In this document: positions 37,687-49,805 of the stretch, one piece after another | Position numbering within the stretch: position 1 is the first letter of the stretch | Layout: every line of letters begins with the position of its first letter | Assembly (NCBI GenBank): GCA_028622995.1 | Contig: JAJQJQ010000084.1 | Coordinates: 1-64,000, forward strand | DNA length: 64,000 nucleotides | DNA from: Panagrolaimus kolymaensis | Lineage: Eukaryota; Nematoda; Chromadorea; Rhabditida; Panagrolaimidae | Direction: 5' to 3' | Translations under genes and position numbers: made by a program | Notes under the pieces: model-generated | What the model saw: only the letters and a program-made list of their open reading frames with translations | Told to the model about the DNA's origin: nothing | The model's database searches: none

Positions 37687-39216
37687 GAAGATCTCCGACT
37701 TTTTATAAATAAAAGTTGTGAATAAAAATAATTTATTTTTCTTAATTTTTGGAATTTTTTACACCCGTTTTTTACTATTTCAAATGCCCTTTACCTCCAT
37801 TATTATTTTTTTAAAATTTAAAACATTGTTTGCATCCTTCAATGAAGAATAAAACTTTGAAGCTCTCCGACTTTTTACTAAAAAATAAAAAGCAGTGAAA
37901 ATATTTATTTTCCTTAATTTTTGGAATTTTTTACACCCGTTTTTTACTATTTCAAATGCCCTTTACCTCCATTATTAATTTTTTTAAATTTAAAACATTG
38001 TTGCATCCTTCATTGGTGAATAAAACTTTGAAGCTCTCCGACTTTTTATAAATAAAAGTTGTGTATAAAAATAATTTATTTTCCTTAATTTTTGGAATTT
38101 TTTACACCCGTTTTTTACTATTTCAAATGCCCTTTACCTCCATTATTAATTTTTTTAAATTTAAAACATTGTTGCATCCTTCATTGGTGAATAAAACTTT
38201 GAAGCTCTCCGACTTTTTATAAATAAAAGTTGTGTATAAAAATAATTTATTTTCCTTAATTTTTGGAATTTTTTACACCCGTTTTTTACTATTTCAAATG
38301 CCCTTTAACTCCATTATTAATTTTTTTAAATTTAAAACATTGTTGCATCCTTCATTGGTGAATAAAACTTTGAAGCTCTCCGACTTTTTATAAATAAAAG
38401 TTGTGAATAAAATTAATTTATTTTCCTTAATTTTTGGAATTTTTTACACCCGTTTTTTACTATTTCAAATGCCCTTTACCTCCATTATTAATTTTTTTAA
38501 ATTTAAAACATTGTTGCATCCTTCATTGGTGAATAAAACTTTGAAGCTCTCCGACTTTTTATAAATAAAAGTTGTGAATAAAAATAATTTATTTTCCTTA
38601 ATTTTTGGAATTTTTTACACCTTTTTTTTTTATTTCAAATGCCCTTTACCTCCATTATTAATTTTTTTAAATTTAAAACATTGTTGCATCCTTCATTGGT
38701 GAATAAAACTTTGAAGCTCTCCGACTTTTTACTAAAAAATAAAAAGCAGAGAAAATATTTATTTTCTTTAATTTTTGGAATTTTTTACACCCGTTTTTTA
38801 CTATTTCAAATGCCCTTTACCTCCATTATTAATTTTTTTAAATTTAAAACATTGTTGCATCCTTCATTGGTGAATAAAACTTTGAAGCTCTCCGACTTTT
38901 TATAAATAAAAGTTGTGTATAAAAATAATTTATTTTCTTTAATTTTTGGAATTTTTTACACCCGTTTTTTTCTATTTCAAATGCCCTTTACCTCCATTAT
39001 TAATTTTTTTAAATTTAAAACATTGTTGCATCCTTCATTGGTGAATAAAACTTTGAAGCTCTCCGACTTTTTACAAAAAAATAAAAAGCAGAGAAAATAT
39101 TTATTTTCTTTAATTTTTGGAATTTTTTACACCCGTTTTTTACTATTTCAAATGCCCTTTACCTCCATTATTAATTTTTTTAAATTTAAAACATTGTTGC
39201 ATCCTTCATTGGTGAA
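37687..39216 (+). repeat. Trimer copy 2 and downstream segment shared with 32,211-33,740
   Basis: The first 514 bp repeat 37,173-37,686. The whole 1530 bp match 32,211-33,740 at an offset of 5476 bp, including CCCTTTAACTCC (38,307), AAAATTAATTTA (about 38,411) and the T-run monomer (about 38,626). The copies part at 39,217, where this one has a K monomer and the other an N monomer. Confidence 0.87.
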
Positions 39217-41588
39217 GTAAACTTTGAAGCTCTCCTACTTTTTACTAAAAAATAAAAAGCAGAGAAAATATTTATTTTCCTTAATTTTTGGAATTTTTTA
39301 CACCCGTTTTTTACTATTTCAAATGCCCTTTACCTCCATTATTAATTTTTTTAAATTTAAAACATTGTTGCATCCTTCATTGGTGAATAAAACTTTGAAG
39401 CTCTCCGACTTTTTATAAATAAAAGTTGTGAATAAAAATTATTTATTTTCCTTAATTTTTGGAATTTTTTACACCCGTTTTTTTCTATTTCAAATGCCCT
39501 TTACCTCCATTATTAATTTTTTTAAATTTAAAACATTGTTGCATCCTTCATTTGTGAATAAAACTTTGAAGCTCTCCGACTTTTTATAAATAAAAGTTGT
39601 GAATAAAAATAATTTATTTTCCTTAATTTTTGGAATTTTTTACACCCGTTTTTTTCTATTTCAAATGCCCTTTACCTCCATTATTAATTTTTTTAAATTT
39701 AAAACATTGTTTGCATCCTTCAATGAAGAATAAAACTTTGAAGCTCTCCGACTTTTTATAAATAAAAGTTGTGAATAAAAATAATTTATTTTCCTTAATT
39801 TTTGGAATTTTTTACACCCGTTTTTTACTATTTCAAATGCCCTTTACCTCCATTATTAATTTTTTTAAATTTAAAACATTGTTGCATCCTTCATTGGTGA
39901 ATAAAACTTTGAAGCTCTCCGACTTTTTATAAATAAAAGTTGTGAATAAAAATAATTTATTTTCCTTAATTTTTGGAATTTTTTACACCCGTTTTTTACT
40001 ATTTCAAATGCCCTTTACCTCCATTATTAATTTTTTTAAATTTAAAACATTGTTGCATCCTTCATTGGTGAATAAAACTTTGAAGCTCTCCGACTTTTTA
40101 TAAATAAAAGTTGTGAATAAAAATAATTTATTTTCCTTAATTTTTGGAATTTTTTACACCCGTTTTTTACTATTTCAAATGCCCTTTACCTCCATTATTA
40201 ATTTTTTTAAATTTAAAACATTGTTGCATCCTTCATTGGTGAATAAAACTTTGAAGCTCTCCGACTTTTTATAAATAAAAGTTGTGTATAAAAATAATTT
40301 ATTTTCTTTAATTTTTGGAATTTTTTACACCCGTTTTTTTCTATTTCAAATGCCCTTTACCTCCATTATTAATTTTTTTAAATTTAAAACATTGTTGCAT
40401 CCTTCATTGGTGAATAAAACTTTGAAGCTCTCCGACTTTTTATAAATAAAAGTTGTGAATAAAAATAATTTATTTTCCTTAATTTTTGGAATTTTTTACA
40501 CCCGTTTTTTACTATTTCAAATGCCCTTTACCTCCATTATTAATTTTTTTAAATTTAAAACATTGTTGCATCCTTCATTGGTGAATAAAACTTTGAAGCT
40601 CTCCGACTTTTTATAAATAAAAGTTGTGAATAAAAATAATTTATTTTCCTTAATTTTTGGAATTTTTTACACCCGTTTTTTACTATTTCAAATGCCCTTT
40701 ACCTCCATTATTAATTTTTTTAAATTTAAAACATTGTTGCATCCTTCATTGGTGAATAAAACTTTGAAGCTCTCCGACTTTTTATAAATAAAAGTTGTGA
40801 ATAAAAATAATTTATTTTCCTTAATTTTTGGAATTTTTTACACCCGTTTTTTACTATTTCAAATGCCCTTTACCTCCATTATTAATTTTTTTAAATTTAA
40901 AACATTGTTGCATCCTTCATTGGTGAATAAAACTTTGAAGCTCTCCGACTTTTTATAAATAAAAGTTGTGTATAAAAATAATTTATTTTCTTTAATTTTT
41001 GGAATTTTTTACACCCGTTTTTTACTATTTCAAATGCCCTTTACCTCCATTATTAATTTTTTTAAATTTAAAACATTGTTGCATCCTTCATTGGTGAATA
41101 AAACTTTGAAGCTCTCCGACTTTTTATAAATAAAAGTTGTGAATAAAAATAATTTATTTTCCTTAATTTTTGGAATTTTTTACACCCGTTTTTTACTATT
41201 TCAAATGCCCTTTACCTCCATTATTAATTTTTTTAAATTTAAAACATTGTTGCATCCTTCATTGGTGAATAAAACTTTGAAGCTCTCCGACTTTTTATAA
41301 ATAAAAGTTGTGTATAAAAATAATTTATTTTCTTTAATTTTTGGAATTTTTTACACCCGTTTTTTTCTATTTCAAATGCCCTTTACCTCCATTATTAATT
41401 TTTTTAAATTTAAAACATTGTTGCATCCTTCATTGGTGAATAAAACTTTGAAGCTCTCCGACTTTTTACAAAAAAATAAAAAGCAGAGAAAATATTTATT
41501 TTCTTTAATTTTTGGAATTTTTTACACCCGTTTTTTACTATTTCAAATGCCCTTTACCTCCATTATTAATTTTTTTAAATTTAAAACA
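39217..41588 (+). repeat. B-dominated stretch after the K monomer
   Basis: Order K-A, N-B-7T (with AAAATTATTTATT near 39,438), f-B-7T, F-B, a run of N-B, N-B', and P. The opening K, B-7T, f-B-7T, F-B order also occurs at about 8556, 13,346, 15,058 and 42,957, so it is a recurrent five-monomer haplotype. No gene is visible. Confidence 0.85.
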
Positions 41589-42614
41589 TTGTTGCATCCT
41601 TCATTGGTGAAGTAAACTTTGAAGCTCTCCTACTTTTTACTAAAAAATAAAAAGCAGAGAAAATATTTATTTTCCTTAATTTTTGGAATTTTTTACACCC
41701 GTTTTTTACTATTTCAAATGCCCTTTACCTCCATTATTAATTTTTTTAAATTTAAAACATTGTTGCATCCTTCATTGGTGAAGTAAACTTTGAAGCTCTC
41801 CTACTTTTTACTAAAAAATAAAAAGCAGAGAAAATATTTATTTTCTTTAATTTTTGGAATTTTTTACACCCGTTTTTTACTATTTCAAATGCCCTTTACC
41901 TCCATTATTAATTTTTTTAAATTTAAAACATTGTTGCATCCTTCATTGGTGAATAAAACTTTGAAGCTCTCCGACTTTTTATAAATAAAAGTTGTGAATA
42001 AAAATAATTTATTTTCCTTAATTTTTGGAATTTTTTACACCCGTTTTTTACTATTTCAAATGCCCTTTACCTCCATTATTAATTTTTTTAAATTTAAAAC
42101 ATTGTTGCATCCTTCATTGGTGAAGTAAACTTTGAAGCTCTCCTACTTTTTACTAAAAAATAAAAAGCAGAGAAAATATTTATTTTCCTTAATTTTTGGA
42201 ATTTTTTACACCCGTTTTTTACTATTTCAAATGCCCTTTACCTCCATTATTAATTTTTTTAAATTTAAAACATTGTTGCATCCTTCATTGGTGAAGTAAA
42301 CTTTGAAGCTCTCCTACTTTTTACTAAAAAATAAAAAGCAGAGAAAATATTTATTTTCTTTAATTTTTGGAATTTTTTACACCCGTTTTTTACTATTTCA
42401 AATGCCCTTTACCTCCATTATTAATTTTTTTAAATTTAAAACATTGTTGCATCCTTCATTGGTGAATAAAACTTTGAAGCTCTCCGACTTTTTATAAATA
42501 AAAGTTGTGAATAAAAATAATTTATTTTCCTTAATTTTTGGAATTTTTTACACCCGTTTTTTACTATTTCAAATGCCCTTAACCTCCATTATTAATTTTT
42601 TTAAATTTAAAACA
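41589..42614 (+). repeat. Trimer HOR (K-A, K-A, N-B) x 2
   Basis: Starts 41,589, 41,760 and 41,931 are repeated at 42,102, 42,273 and 42,444, an offset of 513 bp. The second K in each trimer has the CTTTAATTTTTGG form. The last monomer of copy 2 has CCCTTAACC near 42,580. Confidence 0.88.
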
Positions 42615-45184
42615 TTGTTGCATCCTTCATTGGTGAATAAAACTTTGAAGCTCTCCGACTTTTTATAAATAAAAGTTGTGTATAAAAATAATTTATTTTC
42701 TTTAATTTTTGGAATTTTTTACACCCGTTTTTTTCTATTTCAAATGCCCTTTACCTCCATTATTAATTTTTTTAAATTTAAAACATTGTTGCATCCTTCA
42801 TTGGTGAATAAAACTTTGAAGCTCTCCGACTTTTTACAAAAAAATAAAAAGCAGAGAAAATATTTATTTTCTTTAATTTTTGGAATTTTTTACACCCGTT
42901 TTTTACTATTTCAAATGCCCTTTACCTCCATTATTAATTTTTTTAAATTTAAAACATTGTTGCATCCTTCATTGGTGAAGTAAACTTTGAAGCTCTCCTA
43001 CTTTTTACTAAAAAATAAAAAGCAGAGAAAATATTTATTTTCCTTAATTTTTGGAATTTTTTACACCCGTTTTTTACTATTTCAAATGCCCTTTACCTCC
43101 ATTATTAATTTTTTTAAATTTAAAACATTGTTGCATCCTTCATTGGTGAATAAAACTTTGAAGCTCTCCGACTTTTTATAAATAAAAGTTGTGAATAAAA
43201 ATAATTTATTTTCCTTAATTTTTGGAATTTTTTACACCCGTTTTTTTCTATTTCAAATGCCCTTTACCTCCATTATTAATTTTTTTAAATTTAAAACATT
43301 GTTGCATCCTTCATTTGTGAATAAAACTTTGAAGCTCTCCGACTTTTTATAAATAAAAGTTGTGAATAAAAATAATTTATTTTCCTTAATTTTTGGAATT
43401 TTTTACACCCGTTTTTTTCTATTTCAAATGCCCTTTACCTCCATTATTAATTTTTTTAAATTTAAAACATTGTTTGCATCCTTCAATGAAGAATAAAACT
43501 TTGAAGCTCTCCGACTTTTTATAAATAAAAGTTGTGAATAAAAATAATTTATTTTCCTTAATTTTTGGAATTTTTTACACCCGTTTTTTACTATTTCAAA
43601 TGCCCTTTACCTCCATTATTAATTTTTTTAAATTTAAAACATTGTTTGCATCCTTCAATGAAGAATAAAACTTTGAAGCTCTCCGACTTTTTACTAAAAA
43701 ATAAAAAGCAGAGAAAATATTTATTTTCTTTAATTTTTGGAATTTTTTACACCCGTTTTTTACTATTTCAAATGCCCTTTACCTCCATTATTAATTTTTT
43801 TAAATTTAAAACATTGTTGCATCCTTCATTGGTGAATAAAACTTTGAAGCTCTCCGACTTTTTATAAATAAAAGTTGTGAATAAAAATAATTTATTTTCC
43901 TTAATTTTTGGAATTTTTTACACCCGTTTTTTACTATTTCAAATGCCCTTTACCTCCATTATTAATTTTTTTAAATTTAAAACATTGTTTGCATCCTTCA
44001 ATGAAGAATAAAACTTTGAAGCTCTCCGACTTTTTATAAATAAAAGTTGTGAATAAAAATAATTTATTTTCCTTAATTTTTGGAATTTTTTACACCCGTT
44101 TTTTACTATTTCAAATGCCCTTTACCTCCATTATTAATTTTTTTAAATTTAAAACATTGTTGCATCCTTCATTGGTGAATAAAACTTTGAAGCTCTCCGA
44201 CTTTTTATAAATAAAAGTTGTGAATAAAAATAATTTATTTTCCTTAATTTTTGGAATTTTTTACACCCGTTTTTTTCTATTTCAAATGCCCTTTACCTCC
44301 ATTATTAATTTTTTTAAATTTAAAACATTGTTTGCATCCTTCAATGAAGAATAAAACTTTGAAGCTCTCCGACTTTTTATAAATAAAAGTTGTGAATAAA
44401 AATAATTTATTTTCCTTAATTTTTGGAATTTTTTACACCCGTTTTTTACTATTTCAAATGCCCTTTACCTCCATTATTAATTTTTTTAAATTTAAAACAT
44501 TGTTGCATCCTTCATTGGTGAATAAAACTTTGAAGCTCTCCGACTTTTTACAAAAAAATAAAAAGCAGAGAAAATATTTATTTTCTTTAATTTTTGGAAT
44601 TTTTTACACCCGTTTTTTACTATTTCAAATGCCCTTTACCTCCATTATTAATTTTTTTAAATTTAAAACATTGTTGCATCCTTCATTGGTGAATAAAACT
44701 TTGAAGCTCTCCGACTTTTTATAAATAAAAGTTGTGAATAAAAATAATTTATTTTCCTTAATTTTTGGAATTTTTTACACCCGTTTTTTACTATTTCAAA
44801 TGCCCTTTACCTCCATTATTAATTTTTTTAAATTTAAAACATTGTTTGCATCCTTCAATGAAGAATAAAACTTTGAAGCTCTCCGACTTTTTATAAATAA
44901 AAGTTGTGAATAAAAATAATTTATTTTCCTTAATTTTTGGAATTTTTTACACCCGTTTTTTACTATTTCAAATGCCCTTTACCTCCATTATTAATTTTTT
45001 TAAATTTAAAACATTGTTGCATCCTTCATTGGTGAATAAAACTTTGAAGCTCTCCGACTTTTTATAAATAAAAGTTGTGAATAAAAATAATTTATTTTCC
45101 TTAATTTTTGGAATTTTTTACACCCGTTTTTTACTATTTCAAATGCCCTTTACCTCCATTATTAATTTTTTTAAATTTAAAACA
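42615..45184 (+). repeat. Mixed monomers before the A run
   Basis: Order B'-7T, P, K-A, N-B-7T, f-B-7T, F-B, F with a GCAGAGA A cassette (43,640 region), N-B, F-B, N-B-7T, F-B, P, N-B, F-B, N-B. The F monomer with the ordinary A cassette is unusual, because F is otherwise followed by B or A''. No gene is visible. Confidence 0.84.
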
Positions 45185-47065
45185 TTGTTGCATCCTTCAT
45201 TGGTTAATAAAACTTTGAAGCTCTCCGACTTTTTACTAAAAAATAAAAAGCAGAGAAAATATTTATTTTCCTTAATTTTTGGAATTTTTTACAACCGTTT
45301 TTTACTATTTCAAATGCCCTTTACCTCCATTATTAATTTTTTTAAATTTAAAACATTGTTGCATCCTTCATTGGTGAATAAAACTTTGAAGCTCTCCGAC
45401 TTTTTACTAAAAAATAAAAAGCAGAGAAAATATTTATTTTCCTTAATTTTTGGAATTTTTTACACCCGTTTTTTACTATTTCAAATGCCCTTTACCTCCA
45501 TTATTAATTTTTTTAAATTTAAAACATTGTTGCATCCTTCATTGGTGAATAAAACTTTGAAGCTCTCCGACTTTTTACTAAAAAATAAAAAGCAAAAAAA
45601 ATATTTATTTTCCTTAATTTTTGGAATTTTTTACACCCGTTATTTACTATTTCAAATGCCCTTTACCTCCATTATTAATTTTTTTAAATTTAAAACATTG
45701 TTGCATCCTTCATTGGTTAATAAAACTTTGAAGCTCTCCGACTTTTTACTAAAAAATAAAAAGCAGAGAAAATATTTATTTTCCTTAATTTTTGGAATTT
45801 TTTACACCCGTTTTTTACTATTTCAAATGCCCTTTACCTCCATTATTAATTTTTTTAAATTTAAAACATTGTTGCATCCTTCATTGGTGAATAAAACTTT
45901 GAAGCTCTCCGACTTTTTACTAAAAAATAAAAAGCAGAGAAAATATTTATTTTCCTTAATTTTTGGAATTTTTTACACCCGTTTTTTACTATTTCAAATG
46001 CCCTTTACCTCCATTATTAATTTTTTTAAATTTAAAACATTGTTGCATCCTTCATTGGTGAATAAAACTTTGAAGCTCTCCGACTTTTTACTAAAAAATA
46101 AAAAGCAAAAAAAATATTTATTTTCCTTAATTTTTGGAATTTTTTACACCCGTTATTTACTATTTCAAATGCCCTTTACCTCCATTATTAATTTTTTTAA
46201 ATTTAAAACATTGTTGCATCCTTCATTGGTTAATAAAACTTTGAAGCTCTCCGACTTTTTACTAAAAAATAAAAAGCAGAGAAAATATTTATTTTCCTTA
46301 ATTTTTGGAATTTTTTACACCCGTTTTTTACTATTTCAAATGCCCTTTACCTCCATTATTAATTTTTTTAAATTTAAAACATTGTTGCATCCTTCATTGG
46401 TGAATAAAACTTTGAAGCTCTCCGACTTTTTACTAAAAAATAAAAAGCAGAGAAAATATTTATTTTCCTTAATTTTTGGAATTTTTTACACCCGTTTTTT
46501 ACTATTTCAAATGCCCTTTACCTCCATTATTAATTTTTTTAAATTTAAAACATTGTTGCATCCTTCATTGGTGAATAAAACTTTGAAGCTCTCCGACTTT
46601 TTACTAAAAAATAAAAAGCAAAAAAAATATTTATTTTCCTTAATTTTTGGAATTTTTTACACCCGTTATTTACTATTTCAAATGCCCTTTACCTCCATTA
46701 TTAATTTTTTTAAATTTAAAACATTGTTGCATCCTTCATTGGTTAATAAAACTTTGAAGCTCTCCGACTTTTTACTAAAAAATAAAAAGCAGAGAAAATA
46801 TTTATTTTCCTTAATTTTTGGAATTTTTTACACCCGTTTTTTACTATTTCAAATGCCCTTTACCTCCATTATTAATTTTTTTAAATTTAAAACATTGTTG
46901 CATCCTTCATTGGTGAATAAAACTTTGAAGCTCTCCGACTTTTTACTAAAAAATAAAAAGCAGAGAAAATATTTATTTTCCTTAATTTTTGGAATTTTTT
47001 ACACCCGTTTTTTACTATTTCAAATGCCCTTTACCTCCATTATTAATTTTTTTAAATTTAAAACA
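45185..47065 (+). repeat. A-cassette run, 11-mer copy 1 (1881 bp) containing trimers
   Basis: Eleven monomers, all with A or A' cassettes: t-A-AACCG, N-A, then three copies of the trimer N-A'-TTATTT, t-A, N-A (45,527-47,065, 513 bp each). With no B or F monomer there is no stop codon or frameshift. Confidence 0.9.
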
Positions 47066-48433
47066 TTGTTGCATCCTTCATTGGTGAATAAAACTTTGAA
47101 GCTCTCCGACTTTTTACTAAAAAATAAAAAGCAGAGAAAATATTTATTTTCCTTAATTTTTGGAATTTTTTACAACCGTTTTTTACTATTTCAAATGCCC
47201 TTTACCTCCATTATTAATTTTTTTAAATTTAAAACATTGTTGCATCCTTCATTGGTGAATAAAACTTTGAAGCTCTCCGACTTTTTACTAAAAAATAAAA
47301 AGCAGAGAAAATATTTATTTTCCTTAATTTTTGGAATTTTTTACACCCGTTTTTTACTATTTCAAATGCCCTTTACCTCCATTATTAATTTTTTTAAATT
47401 TAAAACATTGTTGCATCCTTCATTGGTGAATAAAACTTTGAAGCTCTCCGACTTTTTACTAAAAAATAAAAAGCAAAAAAAATATTTATTTTCCTTAATT
47501 TTTGGAATTTTTTACACCCGTTATTTACTATTTCAAATGCCCTTTACCTCCATTATTAATTTTTTTAAATTTAAAACATTGTTGCATCCTTCATTGGTTA
47601 ATAAAACTTTGAAGCTCTCCGACTTTTTACTAAAAAATAAAAAGCAGAGAAAATATTTATTTTCCTTAATTTTTGGAATTTTTTACACCCGTTTTTTACT
47701 ATTTCAAATGCCCTTTACCTCCATTATTAATTTTTTTAAATTTAAAACATTGTTGCATCCTTCATTGGTGAATAAAACTTTGAAGCTCTCCGACTTTTTA
47801 CTAAAAAATAAAAAGCAGAGAAAATATTTATTTTCCTTAATTTTTGGAATTTTTTACACCCGTTTTTTACTATTTCAAATGCCCTTTACCTCCATTATTA
47901 ATTTTTTTAAATTTAAAACATTGTTGCATCCTTCATTGGTGAATAAAACTTTGAAGCTCTCCGACTTTTTACTAAAAAATAAAAAGCAAAAAAAATATTT
48001 ATTTTCCTTAATTTTTGGAATTTTTTACACCCGTTATTTACTATTTCAAATGCCCTTTACCTCCATTATTAATTTTTTTAAATTTAAAACATTGTTGCAT
48101 CCTTCATTGGTTAATAAAACTTTGAAGCTCTCCGACTTTTTACTAAAAAATAAAAAGCAGAGAAAATATTTATTTTCCTTAATTTTTGGAATTTTTTACA
48201 CCCGTTTTTTACTATTTCAAATGCCCTTTACCTCCATTATTAATTTTTTTAAATTTAAAACATTGTTGCATCCTTCATTGGTGAATAAAACTTTGAAGCT
48301 CTCCGACTTTTTACTAAAAAATAAAAAGCAGAGAAAATATTTATTTTCCTTAATTTTTGGAATTTTTTACACCCGTTTTTTACTATTTCAAATGCCCTTT
48401 ACCTCCATTATTAATTTTTTTAAATTTAAAACA
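47066..48433 (+). repeat. A-cassette run, 11-mer copy 2, shortened to eight monomers
   Basis: N-A-AACCG, N-A, then two copies of the same trimer (47,408-48,433). It matches the preceding unit at an offset of 1881 bp but has two trimers instead of three. It ends where an F-type monomer with CAATGAAAAAT begins (48,434). Confidence 0.9.
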
Positions 48434-49805
48434 TTGTTTGCATCCTTCAATGAAAAATAAAACTTTGAAGCTCTCCGACTTTTTACTAAAAAATAAAAAG
48501 CAGTGAAAATATTTATTTTCCTTAATTTTTGGAATTTTTTACACCCGTTTTTTACTATTTCAAATGCCCTTTACCTCCATTATTAATTTTTTTATATTTA
48601 AAACATTGTTTGCATCCTTCAATGAAGAATAAAACTTTGAAGATCTCCGACTTTTTATAAATAAAAGTTGTGAATAAAAATAATTTATTTTTCTTAATTT
48701 TTGGAATTTTTTACACCCGTTTTTTACTATTTCAAATGCCCTTTACCTCCATTATTATTTTTTTAAAATTTAAAACATTGTTTGCATCCTTCAATGAAGA
48801 ATAAAACTTTGAAGCTCTCCGACTTTTTACTAAAAAATAAAAAGCAGTGAAAATATTTATTTTCCTTAATTTTTGGAATTTTTTACACCCGTTTTTTACT
48901 ATTTGAAATGCCCTTTACCTCCATTATTAATTTTTTTAAATTTAAAACATTGTTGCATCCTTCATTGGTGAATAAAACTTTGAAGCTCTCCGACTTTTTA
49001 TAAATAAAAGTTGTGTATAAAAATAATTTATTTTCCTTAATTTTTGGAATTTTTTACACCCGTTTTTTACTATTTCAAATGCCCTTTAACTCCATTATTA
49101 ATTTTTTTAAATTTAAAACATTGTTGCATCCTTCATTGGTGAATAAAACTTTGAAGCTCTCCGACTTTTTATAAATAAAAGTTGTGAATAAAATTAATTT
49201 ATTTTCCTTAATTTTTGGAATTTTTTACACCCGTTTTTTACTATTTCAAATGCCCTTTACCTCCATTATTAATTTTTTTAAATTTAAAACATTGTTTGCA
49301 TCCTTCAATGAAGAATAAAACTTTGAAGCTCTCCGACTTTTTATAAATAAAAGTTGTGAATAAAAATAATTTATTTTCCTTAATTTTTGGAATTTTTTAC
49401 ACCCGTTTTTTACTATTTCAAATGCCCTTTACCTCCATTATTAATTTTTTTAAATTTAAAACATTGTTGCATCCTTCATTGGTGAATAAAACTTTGAAGC
49501 TCTCCGACTTTTTATAAATAAAAGTTGTGAATAAAAATAATTTATTTTCCTTAATTTTTGGAATTTTTTACACCCGTTTTTTACTATTTCAAATGCCCTT
49601 TACCTCCATTATTAATTTTTTTAAATTTAAAACATTGTTGCATCCTTCATTGGTTAATAAAACTTTGAAGCTCTCCGACTTTTTACTAAAAAATAAAAAG
49701 CAGAGAAAATATTTATTTTCCTTAATTTTTGGAATTTTTTACAACCGTTTTTTACTATTTCAAATGCCCTTTACCTCCATTATTAATTTTTTTAAATTTA
49801 AAACA
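47921..49805 (+). repeat. 1885-bp 11-mer HOR, copy 1
   Basis: Order N-A'-TTATTT, t-A, N-A, F-A'' (TTTATATTT), F-B with AGATCT, F-A'' (first GAAATG, 48,905), N-B' with TTAACTCC (49,088), N-B with AAAATTAATTTA (49,192), then F-B, N-B, t-A-AACCG. Length is 11 x 171 plus 4 for F monomers. It overlaps the end of the A run. Confidence 0.87.

Larger units (their letters stand above)
45077..48460 (+). other. Spurious 1127-codon open frame across satellite (not a gene)
   Basis: The frame begins at a GTG inside a B cassette and runs through 19 uninterrupted A or A' monomers to the TAA after the extra T of the F monomer at 48,434. It encodes the same 57-residue unit about 20 times (LHPSLVNKTLKLSDFL at its start). 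The frame is open only because 171 is divisible by 3 and B and F monomers are absent. There is no ATG start, ribosome-binding or promoter context specific to it, and identical units are broken everywhere else. I judge it non-coding. Confidence 0.9.

Noticed and set aside
43565..43867. 100-codon frame starting in a different phase
   Set aside because: It begins out of frame in one F monomer and enters the common satellite frame through the extra T; no independent sequence is involved.
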